Of a stretch of 64,000 bases of DNA, positions 13,551 to 22,834 are shown piece by piece; positions within the stretch are counted from its first letter, which is position 1, and every line of letters starts with the position of its first letter. Origin of the DNA: Flagellimonas pacifica (GTDB lineage Bacteria > Bacteroidota > Bacteroidia > Flavobacteriales > Flavobacteriaceae); assembly GCF_900215465.1 (NCBI RefSeq), contig NZ_OBEH01000003.1, forward strand, positions 496,001 to 560,000, written 5' to 3'. The notes beneath the pieces were generated by a model. That model did no database searches. It was not told the DNA's origin and saw only the letters and a list, made by a program, of their open reading frames with translations. A program made the translations under genes and the position numbers.

Positions 13551-15236
13551 TCATTCCACCAACTCCAACAGTGCAATATCAAATTCGTTGTCCAAAATCA
13601 CCTTGCCTTTATTGACCATGACCTCGGTTTCGGAATAGGTGTCGTACAATTTAGTGCCATCACCAAAAAATCCCTTTACCCAAAGGGATTTTTTACCTTT
13701 AGGTAAATCCAAGCCAACCACGACTTTGTCCTTGTAATCTCCATTGACATAGGTTCTGGAGAAAACATAGGGAGATTTAGCCAATCTTTTATGCCTTCCT
13801 GCGCCAACAGCAGGATGATCTCGTCTAAACTGTCCCAACTTTTGCCAGTGCTTGTGAATTTTTTGAGTACGGGGCAGGCTATCTAGTTCTTTCCAGTTCA
13901 TAAAAGAACGCAAAGTGGCATCGCCCTCAGTTCCTTCAATGATCAAACTTCTTGCAGTTTCATCTCCATAATATACCTGTGAGGCTCCTGGTGTCAATAA
14001 GAGCACATTTGCGGTATAAAATGGCTTATTTCGCTCTTTGTCAAAAGGGCTCCCATCATCATGGGAGGTTAAATAGTTGAGAACGCTTTTGCCTTTTAAT
14101 TTGGTATTCAATAAACGATTGTATTTTTTGAAGATGCTTTGGTAATCCTTGTTCGCATCGTTCTTTAAATCAAAATTGATTAGGCTTTTGAAACCATATT
14201 CAAAGAAATCAACCTTTTTGTCTCCAAAATTGAATTCTCGACCACCAGAAATACCATAATTATAGACTTCCCCAACCATATAAAACGGGTTGTTGTCAAA
14301 AACATGATCAGGATTCTTTTTCTTCCAGGTGTCAAATGCATAGGTAGCTTCTTTGTAAAGATCGGTCCATGCATTTTCGTTTACGTGTTTTACGGTATCC
14401 ACTCTAAAACCATCTACACCAAAATCATTGATATAATCTGTCAACCATTTGATAATATAATATCTAGGTGCTCTTGGGTAACCTGTACGTTCAAAGAAAA
14501 GCTGGAGCTCATCAAGCTCTTGGCTCAATCTACCTTCCTCCTTCCATTTTGCTAGCAAAGCATCAGGTAGTTCCACCGGTTCGTCTGATTCAGTTAGAAT
14601 ATCAGGAAGGTTTTCCACCAAGGTACAAGCTGTGGTATTTTCGTAGCTAGTGAACTCACATTTAGGGTTCGTCCTCACCCATTCTTCTGGCCAAACAGGG
14701 TCTTTTTCAGTCACAGGCCCTGTATGGTTTAAAACTACATCCAATAAAATTCGAATACCTTTGGAATGTGCGGTTTTGACCAATTTTCCCAAATCTTTCT
14801 TTGTGCCAAAATTGGGATCAATCGCTGTCCAATCCTTGGCCCAATACCCATGATATCCGTAGGTGTTTCCTGTACCTTCGTTTGTGGCCCCGTGAATTTG
14901 CTCAACCACAGGAGTAAACCAAATAGCATTGATTCCAAGATCAGTAAAGTAACCTTCTTCAATTTTTTGGGTTATCCCTTCAATATCCCCTCCTTCAAAA
15001 CCTCTAAGAATAGCTGTTTCCTCTATCCTTTCAAAATTGATATCATTGTCAGGATTACCATTATTAAAACGGTCTGTTAAAAGAAAATAAATATTGGCTC
15101 CTTCCCAAACAAATGGAACTTCCTTTTTCTGAGGTGTTTCTTCAACTACTTTGGTGTCCTTTTTTGGAGATTTCTCTACCTTCTTACATCCAAAAAGACA
15201 TACCAACGTAATCATGACGATAAGTAGTTTTTTCAT
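13551..15236 (-). CDS. GH13 alpha-amylase-family lipoprotein
   Basis: The 561-residue protein starts with a lipoprotein signal ending in LVCLFGC. A (beta/alpha)8 GH13 domain follows with its four conserved regions: DVVLNHTGP, GFRVDTVKH with the aspartate nucleophile, GEVYNYG with the general acid glutamate, and YLTSHDDGSPF with the third acidic residue. A short C-terminal beta domain follows. It would hydrolyse alpha-1,4-glucans such as starch, glycogen or maltodextrin at the cell surface or in the periplasm. No SusC/SusD pair is adjacent, so it is not part of an obvious glucan utilisation locus. It ends next to the convergent VOC gene. Confidence 0.93.
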   Translation of the reverse strand: MKKLLIVMITLVCLFGCKKVEKSPKKDTKVVEETPQKKEVPFVWEGANIYFLLTDRFNNGNPDNDINFERIEETAILRGFEGGDIEGITQKIEEGYFTDLGINAIWFTPVVEQIHGATNEGTGNTYGYHGYWAKDWTAIDPNFGTKKDLGKLVKTAHSKGIRILLDVVLNHTGPVTEKDPVWPEEWVRTNPKCEFTSYENTTACTLVENLPDILTESDEPVELPDALLAKWKEEGRLSQELDELQLFFERTGYPRAPRYYIIKWLTDYINDFGVDGFRVDTVKHVNENAWTDLYKEATYAFDTWKKKNPDHVFDNNPFYMVGEVYNYGISGGREFNFGDKKVDFFEYGFKSLINFDLKNDANKDYQSIFKKYNRLLNTKLKGKSVLNYLTSHDDGSPFDKERNKPFYTANVLLLTPGASQVYYGDETARSLIIEGTEGDATLRSFMNWKELDSLPRTQKIHKHWQKLGQFRRDHPAVGAGRHKRLAKSPYVFSRTYVNGDYKDKVVVGLDLPKGKKSLWVKGFFGDGTKLYDTYSETEVMVNKGKVILDNEFDIALLELVE

Positions 15237-15334
15237 TTCTTGGGATTTTAGCTAAAACTATAAAATGCATGTGGAAATATAAAATTTATTTATCCGAAGA
15301 ACTTTATCTAAAAGCTAAAATTGGAAGAAGTTTT

Positions 15335-16111
15335 CTACCGCCTGTTAAGGACTTTGTATTCTTCGTAACAGCTAGAGATCGCATCTAAAATTTGAAGATC
15401 GTTTGCTGTATTGATGAATGATTTGGAATAATTACAGTTGTTAAGGATGTCCTCAATGTCAACTTTTTCCAGTTGGAGCAACTCCGTTAACGTTTCCCGG
15501 TCAAATTTTGAAGCCAACAAATTTCTAATGTCGTCATCCTCTTTCATTTGTCGAAGTTTCCGCATTTGCCTTGGTTTTTTCCCAAATAGATTCCGCAATA
15601 GATCTGCAGGATTTAAGATGGCACCCAAAACTTTGGTTACTGCACTGGGATTCTTGCTACCTGCTTCATAACTTTTTGAAAGACCTGAAATACTGTATTG
15701 ATAGGCATTGTTGATAGGGAGGTTCTTTACGTCAATCTCCAAATATCCAGTTAATTGGTAGGGTCTCACTATAACCTCTTCCAACGCATAAGCCAGTTCA
15801 GTCAAAGCAATTTCGGTATCCTCAAATTTGAACATGTCATTGGTAACACGAACTTTTTGGGATTTAAAACCCAAAAATGAAAGATACAAAGTATCGTTTA
15901 CGGCAGCCCTTATGGTAAATTTTCCTTTCTGGTCCGTTATAGTGCCAACTACCTTATTTAAGTTGACAACATGTACGCTTACCATTGGAAAATCGGTCTG
16001 GGCGTTGATTACCGTAGCTTTTAACTCGCCTTCAACGAGCTTATTATCCTCATTTTGAGCAAAACAAAAAAACGAAATGAAGAAAAAAAATGTAAGTAGA
16101 ACTCTTTTCAT
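15335..16111 (-). CDS. Secreted protein with CarboxypepD_reg-like domain
   Basis: The protein of 258 residues has a signal peptide ending near FFCFAQ. It then has a carboxypeptidase-regulatory-like beta-sandwich (about residues 28-110) seen as VINAQTDFPMVSVHVVN and TDQKGKFTIRAAVNDTLYLSFLGF. In TonB-dependent receptors this module sits at the N-terminus, but here it stands alone, followed by a helical, charged C-terminal part without a plug or barrel. Such stand-alone proteins are common in Flavobacteriaceae and of unknown role, probably in the periplasm or outer membrane. Confidence 0.8.
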   Translation of the reverse strand: MKRVLLTFFFFISFFCFAQNEDNKLVEGELKATVINAQTDFPMVSVHVVNLNKVVGTITDQKGKFTIRAAVNDTLYLSFLGFKSQKVRVTNDMFKFEDTEIALTELAYALEEVIVRPYQLTGYLEIDVKNLPINNAYQYSISGLSKSYEAGSKNPSAVTKVLGAILNPADLLRNLFGKKPRQMRKLRQMKEDDDIRNLLASKFDRETLTELLQLEKVDIEDILNNCNYSKSFINTANDLQILDAISSCYEEYKVLNRR

Positions 16112-16186
16112 GCAATCTTTGTAATCATAAAAGTACTAAACAAAGAAAAATAAATACGAGTCCATCATCATTTAATATAGAATTAA

Positions 16187-17968
16187 CTAATAAAAGCCAG
16201 GTCGTTTTTTTCCACCCCTTCTACCAGAACCTCCTTTTTTTCCTCCTCGGAAAGATTTGTTGTCACCACCTTTTCGGTAACCGCCATCTCCACCTTTTCT
16301 ATGACCACGTTTTCTATCGCGTTTTCTGCCACCTCTACCCGAACCCCCAGGATTCTTGGATACTTCAACATTGACAAAACGTCCATCTACCTTGAAATCG
16401 GTAAAAGTTTGAAGGACCAGTTCTGTCAGTTGTGCATCGGTGTTGAAAAAAGAAAAACTATCCTTGGTGTCTACATTAAAGACATCTTCTTTTTCAAGGT
16501 TAAGCGTGTCCCTAAGGAAATCTTTCAAGGACATCCAGTCATAACCATCACGCTCTCCAACATTTATGAAATAACGTACAGAGCCACTTGAAGGAATATC
16601 ATCTTTAGAGCGTTCACCTCTTTCACCGCGTTCCCTGCTATTATCAGAAGAGTTTAAATCCCTTGTTTTACTATAATAATTATAGAAACGGGTAAACTCT
16701 ACCGAAACAATTTTTTTGATAAGCTCTTCACGGTCAATACCATCCAAGACATCATTTATAGCAGGCAAATAGTTGTCTATCTCCGTGTTTATTTCAGTAT
16801 CCTTGATTTTGTTGGCCAGATGGTACAATTGAATCTCACAAATTTCAATTCCGGTGGGAATCTTTTTTGAAAGAAAATCTTGCTGGATCTTCTTTTCAAT
16901 GGCTTTTATTTTACGAATTTCCGATCTTGTGACAATGACCATTGAAATTCCTGACTTTCCTGCACGACCTGTTCTACCGCTTCGGTGAGTGTAGGTTTCT
17001 ATTTCATCAGGTAATTGATAGTTGATTACGTGTGTTATATCGTCAACATCAATTCCACGGGCAGCCACATCTGTAGCCACAAGCATCTGTACTTGTTTTT
17101 TTCTAAAGGCATTCATGACCAAATCTCGCTGATTTTGGCTTAAATCCCCGTGCAAGGCTCCTGCATTGTAACCATCTTCAATAAGTTTCTCAGCAACTTT
17201 CTGAGTATCCCGCTTGGTTCTGCAAAAGATTACCGAAAAAATACCGGGATTGGCATCAGCAAGGCGTTTAAGTGCTGGGTAACGATCACGTCCTCCAACT
17301 TGATAATATTCATGTTGAACGGTAGAAGCTCCGGCATTTTTTGTGCCCACAGTAATTTCTTGGGGCTTATGCATAAACTTTTTGGCAATGGTAGAAACTT
17401 CTTTTGGCATGGTGGCGGAAAACAACCATGTAAATTTTTCTTTGGGGGTGTTGGACAAAATGTCTTTGATATCTTCAAAAAAGCCCATGTTTAGCATTTC
17501 ATCAGCTTCATCAAGCACGCAGTAGTCAATTTTTGAAATATCGACCATTCCACGTCCGATCATATCCTTCATTCTGCCTGGAGTGGCCACTACAATTTGT
17601 GCACCACGTTTAATCTGTCTTGCCTGGTCGGTAATACTGGCTCCACCATAAATGGCAACAGTATTCAAACCTTTAACATATTTTGAATACAATTTTAGCT
17701 CGTTGGTGATCTGTAAACAGAGCTCACGGGTAGGAGATAATATAAGCCCTTGTGTGGTTCTACTATCGGCCTGTATTTTTTGAATCATTGGAAAGCCAAA
17801 AGCAGCTGTCTTTCCCGTTCCAGTTTGAGCCAAAGCAACCAAATCGGTATCTTCTTGTAATAAAAGTGGGATTGATTTTTCTTGTACTTCGGATGGAGTT
17901 TCAAATCCGAGGTCAGCAATAGCATCCAATAGGGGTTTGTCCAACCCCAGGGTTTCAAATTTTGTCAT
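16187..17968 (-). CDS. DEAD-box RNA helicase with RNA-binding and RGG-like tail
   Basis: The 593-residue protein is a complete DEAD-box helicase: Q motif at the start (FETLGLDKPLLDAI), motif I AQTGTGKTA, motif II LDEADEM (DEAD), motif III FSATMP, and motif VI HRSGRTGRAG. Residues about 455-540 match a DbpA-type RNA-binding domain (YFINVGERDGYDWMSLKDFL). The last 50 residues are a disordered glycine/arginine/lysine tail with RGG and RKGG repeats that would bind RNA non-specifically. Expected role: remodelling of rRNA or mRNA, cold adaptation, ribosome assembly. The start ATG at 17968 (MTKFETLGL) fits the family better than the open frame from 17992. Confidence 0.93.
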   Translation of the reverse strand: MTKFETLGLDKPLLDAIADLGFETPSEVQEKSIPLLLQEDTDLVALAQTGTGKTAAFGFPMIQKIQADSRTTQGLILSPTRELCLQITNELKLYSKYVKGLNTVAIYGGASITDQARQIKRGAQIVVATPGRMKDMIGRGMVDISKIDYCVLDEADEMLNMGFFEDIKDILSNTPKEKFTWLFSATMPKEVSTIAKKFMHKPQEITVGTKNAGASTVQHEYYQVGGRDRYPALKRLADANPGIFSVIFCRTKRDTQKVAEKLIEDGYNAGALHGDLSQNQRDLVMNAFRKKQVQMLVATDVAARGIDVDDITHVINYQLPDEIETYTHRSGRTGRAGKSGISMVIVTRSEIRKIKAIEKKIQQDFLSKKIPTGIEICEIQLYHLANKIKDTEINTEIDNYLPAINDVLDGIDREELIKKIVSVEFTRFYNYYSKTRDLNSSDNSRERGERGERSKDDIPSSGSVRYFINVGERDGYDWMSLKDFLRDTLNLEKEDVFNVDTKDSFSFFNTDAQLTELVLQTFTDFKVDGRFVNVEVSKNPGGSGRGGRKRDRKRGHRKGGDGGYRKGGDNKSFRGGKKGGSGRRGGKKRPGFY

Positions 17969-18108
17969 TGTGGTATATACCTTAAATCGCAAATATGTTG
18001 TGTTGCATAGAGCGATTCTGTAATACCTTTTTGAGCCCCGCGCAACACCATGCCCATACCGGCGGCGTTAATAAAGGCGCAAAGGTACACTTATTTACAG
18101 ACTTGTCA

Positions 18109-18690
18109 CTACAGTGTTTGTGTTTTAAGGAATGCAATCAGTTTTTGTACAGCTCTTCCACGATGGCTTATGGAATTTTTTGTTTTTGCTGGTAGTTCTC
18201 CAAAAGTTTCGGCAAACCCTTTGGGTTTAAAAATAGGGTCATAACCAAAACCCCTGACCCCTACAACATTTTCAGTGATGGAACCATTTACAATTCCTTC
18301 AAAGATATGGCTGCCGCCCTCAAGATTTAAGTGAATTACAGTCTTAAAATGGGCTTCCCTATTGGTTTTTCCTTTGAGTTCGGTTAAAACCTTGGTCATA
18401 TTGTCCTTAGCATTCTTTTGTCCTCCTGCATATCTGGCTGAATAAACTCCTGGGGCACCATTTAAGGCTTCAATTAGTAACCCAGTGTCATCAGAAAAAC
18501 AACTATGGCCATAGTTGTTTGTAACATAATCCGCCTTTATTTTGGCATTTTCTTCTAGGGTATCACCTGTTTCAGGAATTTCATCAAAACAACCAATGTC
18601 GTCCAATGATAAGAGCTCAATAGAAGAAGGTAAAAGTTGTTTGACCTCCTTCAGCTTATTGGGATTATGTGTAGCAAAAACAATTTTCAA
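18109..18690 (-). CDS. rdgB: XTP/dITP diphosphohydrolase (non-canonical purine NTP pyrophosphatase)
   Basis: The 193-residue protein has the full Ham1/RdgB signature: FATHNPNKLKEV at the N-terminus, SCFSDDTGLLIEALNGAPGVYS in the middle (shown here as two recognisable halves joined), and GFGYDPIFKP, with SHRGRAVQKL near the end. It removes ITP, dITP and XTP from the nucleotide pool by hydrolysis to the monophosphate and pyrophosphate, protecting DNA and RNA. It needs Mg2+ and works as a cytoplasmic dimer. It is divergent from the methyltransferase gene at 18760, with 69 bases between starts. Confidence 0.95.
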   Translation of the reverse strand: MKIVFATHNPNKLKEVKQLLPSSIELLSLDDIGCFDEIPETGDTLEENAKIKADYVTNNYGHSCFSDDTGLLIEALNGAPGVYSARYAGGQKNAKDNMTKVLTELKGKTNREAHFKTVIHLNLEGGSHIFEGIVNGSITENVVGVRGFGYDPIFKPKGFAETFGELPAKTKNSISHRGRAVQKLIAFLKTQTL

Positions 18691-18759
18691 AGCATGTTTT
18701 ATTTAGGAAAGGGTTAAAAGTAGTAATTTCGATTTTCACCATTTTTATTTTAAATTACA

Positions 18760-19206
18760 ATGAAGGTTTTACCAGTTTTGGCCATGCTTATTTTTGGAGG
18801 TCTAATGTATGTGTTGGACAAGTTTCTTCCATTTGGGGAATTTGATTTTTTTGGAAGGCAAAGGCTATACAAATTTCTACTGATTTTGGCTTTTTTGGTG
18901 ATTCTTTTTGGAATATTTCAATTTGCAAGGGCTAAGACGACCACAAACCCTATTGATCTTTCAAGAACAAGTAAATTGGTAACTAATGGTATTTATAAAT
19001 ATACGCGTAATCCCATGTATTTAGGTATGCTTTTGATTTTACTGGCATTTGGACTTAAATTGGGAAATGCCTTCAATACGCTATTGGCTGCTGGATTTGT
19101 ATATTATATGAATCACTTTCAAATTAAAAAAGAGGAGGAGGCTTTGTTGAAGTTATTTGGTAAGGAATATAGTATGTATTGCAAAGCAACAAGAAGATGG
19201 TTTTAG
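18760..19206 (+). CDS. Isoprenylcysteine carboxyl methyltransferase-like membrane protein
   Basis: The 148-residue integral membrane protein has about four hydrophobic segments. It carries the signature NGIYKYTRNPMYLGMLL (about residues 75-91), typical of the ICMT/PEMT superfamily, in which SAM binds at this region. It also has the C-terminal KKEEEALLKLFGKEYSMYC, the other half of the active site. Bacterial members methylate small lipids or unknown substrates; no isoprenylated protein is expected here. Probably monocistronic, as 146 bases without an obvious gene follow before the SerB-SerA fusion. Confidence 0.85.
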   Translation: MKVLPVLAMLIFGGLMYVLDKFLPFGEFDFFGRQRLYKFLLILAFLVILFGIFQFARAKTTTNPIDLSRTSKLVTNGIYKYTRNPMYLGMLLILLAFGLKLGNAFNTLLAAGFVYYMNHFQIKKEEEALLKLFGKEYSMYCKATRRWF

Positions 19207-19352
19207 CAAGTTAGAGGCCTGTTTTTCTTTATTTTAAAACTTTTTGCATACGTTTTTTGATATATCCATATTTCTGAGTCGTTTTTGGGGGCTTCCAATT
19301 TTGTGGATGGAATTAATGTTTATTTTTATTCCTTAATTTTTTCAGGAAATAC

Positions 19353-21245
19353 ATGGTAGAAGTGGGACGTAAGTATGTTTTTGATTTTGATAGTACCCTA
19401 ACCAGGGTAGAGGCATTGGATGTTTTGGCAGAAATGACCTTACAGGGCAAATCTAATAAGGATGAGATTATCCAAGAAATTCAGCACATTACCAATCTCG
19501 GAATTGATGGTGATATTTCGTTTACAGAATCTTTGGAACGAAGAATACAATTATTAAAAGCCCATAAGAATGATTTGGATGGTTTGGTTGATGAACTACG
19601 CCAGAAAATCTCCAAATCAATCGCTTCCAATAAGGAGTTTTTTGAAAAATTTTCAGATGATATTTATGTCATTTCCTGTGGATTCAAAGAATTTATTGAT
19701 CCTATTGTAGAAGAATACAATATACCATCAGACCGGGTATACGCCAATACCTTTAAATTTGATGAGGAAGGAAGTATAATTGGCTTTGATGAAGCTAATG
19801 TTCTGGCATCGCACAACGGAAAAATAGAGTGCCTGAAAAATCTTGATTTAGATGGAGAGGTTCAGGTAATAGGGGATGGGTATAGTGATTATGTAATGCG
19901 TGAGGCCGGTATTGCAGATAAGTTTTTCGCCTATACGGAAAATGTACATCGTGAAAAAGCCGCGAACAATGCGGACCATGTAACTCCCAATTTGGATGAG
20001 TTCCTGTATGTAAACGACTTGCCCAGAAATATATCGTACCCAAAAAACAGAATCAAAATCTTATTGTTGGAGAATGTTCACCCTGCAGCTTTTGATAATC
20101 TTTCTGAAGATGGTTTTTCGGTAGAATTGGTAAAGCATAGCTTGCCTGAGAATGAACTTATTGAAAAAATTAAGGGAGTACACGTATTGGGTATACGTTC
20201 CAAAACGCAAGTGACCCAAAAAGTGTTGGAAGCTGCTAATAAATTATTGGTAGTTGGGGCTTTTTGTATAGGAACCACTCAAATAGACCTAGAAGCAGCC
20301 AAGAAAAAAGGAGTTATTGTATTCAATGCACCTTACAGTAACACCAGGTCTGTGGTAGAGTTGGCCATAGGCCAGATTATAATGCTCATGCGAAATGTGT
20401 TTACCCGTAGTACTGAAATTCATAGTGGTCAATGGAACAAAACAGCAATTAATTCCAAAGAGGTTAGAGGTAAAAATCTTGGGATAGTTGGTTATGGAAA
20501 CATAGGGAAACAGTTGTCTGTTTTGGCGGAGGCCATTGGCATGCGCGTATATTATTATGATGTTTCTGATAGGCTGGCGTTGGGGAATGCAATAAAATGC
20601 AACACTTTGGAAGATTTGTTGTCGGTTTCGGACGTCGTGTCTTTACATGTGGATGACAATAAGGCCAACAAGAATTTTATTGGCGAACGAGAAATCAAAC
20701 AAATGCGGGATGGGGCAATTTTCATCAACCTTTCTAGAGGATTCGTAGTAGATATTGAAGCACTTTCAGAAGCTTTAAAAAGTGGAAAACTAGGGGGTGC
20801 TGCCGTAGATGTTTATCCTTCAGAACCAAGAAGCAATGGTGGTTTTCAAACTGCGCTTCAAGGATTGCCCAATGTAATTCTTACACCGCATGTTGGTGGT
20901 AGTACGGAGGAAGCACAACGCGATATTGCTGATTTTGTACCCAATAAGATTATGGATTACATCAATTCTGGAAATACGGTTGATGCGGTTAACTTTCCTA
21001 ATATTAGATTACCAAAGCAGACAAATGCACACCGTTTCTTGCATATTCATAAAAACGTTCCTGGAATCATGGCAAAAATTAGTGAGGTGTTGGCCAAATA
21101 TGAAATGAACATTACTGGTCAATATCTATCTACCGACAGCGAAGTAGGGTATGTAATTACTGATTTGGACAAAGAATATAATAAGGAGGTAATGAAGGCG
21201 CTAAAAAACGTGGAAAATACTATAAAGTTTAGAGTACTCTATTAA
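19353..21245 (+). CDS. serA: Phosphoserine phosphatase/3-phosphoglycerate dehydrogenase fusion
   Basis: The 630-residue chain joins two serine-pathway enzymes. Residues 1 to about 220 form a HAD phosphatase of SerB type, with DFDSTL as the aspartate nucleophile motif and VIGDGYSDYVM as motif IV. Residues about 230-560 form a D-3-phosphoglycerate dehydrogenase, with GIVGYGNIGKQL as NAD site, NLSRGFVVD and LTPHVGGST around the catalytic residues. An ACT domain follows (HKNVPGIMAKISEVL) that usually binds serine for feedback control. So the first and last steps of serine synthesis are on one polypeptide; the middle aminotransferase gene serC is not in the window. The arrangement is known in Bacteroidota. 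The start ATG at 19353 has a TTTATTTTTATTCC leader. Confidence 0.92.
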   Translation: MVEVGRKYVFDFDSTLTRVEALDVLAEMTLQGKSNKDEIIQEIQHITNLGIDGDISFTESLERRIQLLKAHKNDLDGLVDELRQKISKSIASNKEFFEKFSDDIYVISCGFKEFIDPIVEEYNIPSDRVYANTFKFDEEGSIIGFDEANVLASHNGKIECLKNLDLDGEVQVIGDGYSDYVMREAGIADKFFAYTENVHREKAANNADHVTPNLDEFLYVNDLPRNISYPKNRIKILLLENVHPAAFDNLSEDGFSVELVKHSLPENELIEKIKGVHVLGIRSKTQVTQKVLEAANKLLVVGAFCIGTTQIDLEAAKKKGVIVFNAPYSNTRSVVELAIGQIIMLMRNVFTRSTEIHSGQWNKTAINSKEVRGKNLGIVGYGNIGKQLSVLAEAIGMRVYYYDVSDRLALGNAIKCNTLEDLLSVSDVVSLHVDDNKANKNFIGEREIKQMRDGAIFINLSRGFVVDIEALSEALKSGKLGGAAVDVYPSEPRSNGGFQTALQGLPNVILTPHVGGSTEEAQRDIADFVPNKIMDYINSGNTVDAVNFPNIRLPKQTNAHRFLHIHKNVPGIMAKISEVLAKYEMNITGQYLSTDSEVGYVITDLDKEYNKEVMKALKNVENTIKFRVLY

Positions 21246-21373
21246 GCTTAATAGTGTTGTCTCTATAATGCGACTTTTCACATTCTGAAATCCTTGTTTC
21301 ACAACATTTTTAGAAGAACATCCTTTTTAAGAACTAAATTGTAGGCTAATTCTTACTATTTGAATTAACCTGC

Positions 21374-22303
21374 ATGAAAATCAAGAAGTTTAAAATTTTC
21401 AAAAAAGGCTTTAGAGCGTATTATCTTTTGGTAGTTTCTATTGTGTTTTTGACTATAGTTATACAGTCCATGACACAATATTCATTAAATAAACAGAGGG
21501 CTACAGCATTAAGTGTAAATCTTGCAGGTAAACAACGAACATTTAGTCAACAATTGCTGAACGAACTATACTCATGTAGATATCATAACTGTGATTATGC
21601 TGAGATGAAACTTGCTCTTACCAAGCTCTATCAAATGAATGGTTTTTTACAACATGGCAACAAAAGTTTGAAGATAGAACCGTTGGACAGCCCAGAAATT
21701 CTTAGAGAGTTTAGAAGATTAGACCCTCACTTGGAATGGTTGTATGCTGAACTGAAGGATTTCAAAAACTTTAAAAACCTATCTTTTAATGATGTAAAAT
21801 ATAGGGTTGACCGTTTCACAAACATTATGGATGTAATTGTTGGTCAATTTCAGAAAAAGGCTGATAATGATATTAAAACAACAATGATCATAGAACTGGA
21901 ACTGGCAATATTTTCAATTGTTATTATACTGTTCGAACTCTTTTTTATAGTCAACCCAATTATTAATAGAATCCTAAATCAAAAGAAAAAACTTTCAGAA
22001 ATAGCATGGCACCAGTCCCATGTGTTCAACTCGCACATGAAAAATATTGGTGATCTTCAATATGTATTAAAAGTTGAGAAAAACCCTGAAAGGCAGAGGG
22101 AAATATATGGGTTCATTGGAGAAGAGTTGAATCATTTGAAAAAAGTGTCAGCGGATATGGTAAAATCACTTGAAAAAACTGAGGAAGTTGCCAAACCACA
22201 TCATTTGGTATTGCAAAAAGTGGAAGGATTACTGGAAAAATACAAATTTCCATCCTCTAACAACATACCTATTGATGATGATAAGGTTCATTCCGTAGAA
22301 TAG
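21374..22303 (+). CDS. PilJ-type sensor membrane protein with decayed kinase core
   Basis: The 309-residue protein has two transmembrane helices (about 17-35 and 176-197) enclosing a periplasmic helical domain with AGKQRTFSQQLLNELY, typical of PilJ/NarX-like sensors. After TM2 comes a stretch EIAWHQSHVFNSHMKNI (His213, His216) that lines up with the phosphoacceptor helix of Bacteroidota histidine kinases, normally QSHxVRAP. The proline and arginine are gone, and there is no ATPase domain; the protein ends in a coiled-coil-like tail. It could be a signalling remnant, a docking protein or a phosphotransfer partner. Its end overlaps the convergent rlmH by 35 bases. Confidence 0.75.
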   Translation: MKIKKFKIFKKGFRAYYLLVVSIVFLTIVIQSMTQYSLNKQRATALSVNLAGKQRTFSQQLLNELYSCRYHNCDYAEMKLALTKLYQMNGFLQHGNKSLKIEPLDSPEILREFRRLDPHLEWLYAELKDFKNFKNLSFNDVKYRVDRFTNIMDVIVGQFQKKADNDIKTTMIIELELAIFSIVIILFELFFIVNPIINRILNQKKKLSEIAWHQSHVFNSHMKNIGDLQYVLKVEKNPERQREIYGFIGEELNHLKKVSADMVKSLEKTEEVAKPHHLVLQKVEGLLEKYKFPSSNNIPIDDDKVHSVE

Positions 22304-22742
22304 TGAATCCCCTGTACAATTGCTCAACCAAAAACAAACGTACCATTTGATGGGAAAAAGTCATTTTGGATAGGCTCAATTGCCCGTTACTACGTTGGTA
22401 CACCTGTTCACTAAAACCATAAGGTCCGCCAATGATTAAAACAAGGTTCTTCAGTCCGCTGTTCATTTTCTTTTGTAGAAATTGAGAAAACTCCATGGAT
22501 GAAAATTGCTTTCCCTTTTCATCCAAGATAGTAACCACATCCGCGGGTTGAATGTTACTAAGAATCAATTCCCCTTCCTTTTCCTTCTGCTGGGCTTCGG
22601 ATAGATTTTTGCTGTTCTTTATATCTGGAATAATGAGAAACTGAAACTTTATATAATGTTTCAACCGTTTTTCATAAAGAGTTATAAGTTTGGCCAGTTC
22701 GGGATTATCTGTTTTGCCAATCGCAATTAATGTAATCTGCAT
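22269..22742 (-). CDS. rlmH: 23S rRNA pseudouridine-1915 N3-methyltransferase
   Basis: The 157-residue SPOUT enzyme has the family core VLIIGGPYGFSEQV, which is part of the knotted SAM site, and the C-terminal motif LSKMTFSHQMVRLFLVEQLYRG, of which the segment MTFSHQMVRLFL is diagnostic. It methylates pseudouridine 1915 in helix 69 of 23S rRNA on the assembled ribosome. The start is ATG at 22742 (MQITLIAIGKT), placed just after a TAATTTTG box. The leader would then be only a few bases or absent. The convergent sensor gene overlaps its 3' end. Confidence 0.95.
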   Translation of the reverse strand: MQITLIAIGKTDNPELAKLITLYEKRLKHYIKFQFLIIPDIKNSKNLSEAQQKEKEGELILSNIQPADVVTILDEKGKQFSSMEFSQFLQKKMNSGLKNLVLIIGGPYGFSEQVYQRSNGQLSLSKMTFSHQMVRLFLVEQLYRGFTILRNEPYHHQ

Positions 22743-22745
22743 GCC

Positions 22746-22753
22746 CAAAATTA
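22746..22753 (-). promoter_or_regulatory. -7 promoter box for rlmH
   Basis: On the minus strand this reads TAATTTTG and lies three bases before the rlmH start codon. If active, the transcript would be leaderless or nearly so. Confidence 0.45.
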
Positions 22754-22834
22754 AACGTTTAAGACGAAACAATGACTATGGAGAACAGATCAGGAACAAT
22801 GTTTTTATTATTTTCGTCAAAACCCCATTTTTAA

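Noticed and set aside
18040-18100. Possible tRNA or small RNA in the short GC-richer gap between the helicase and rdgB
   Set aside because: No cloverleaf or TTCGAATC-type arm could be fitted; the gap is short.
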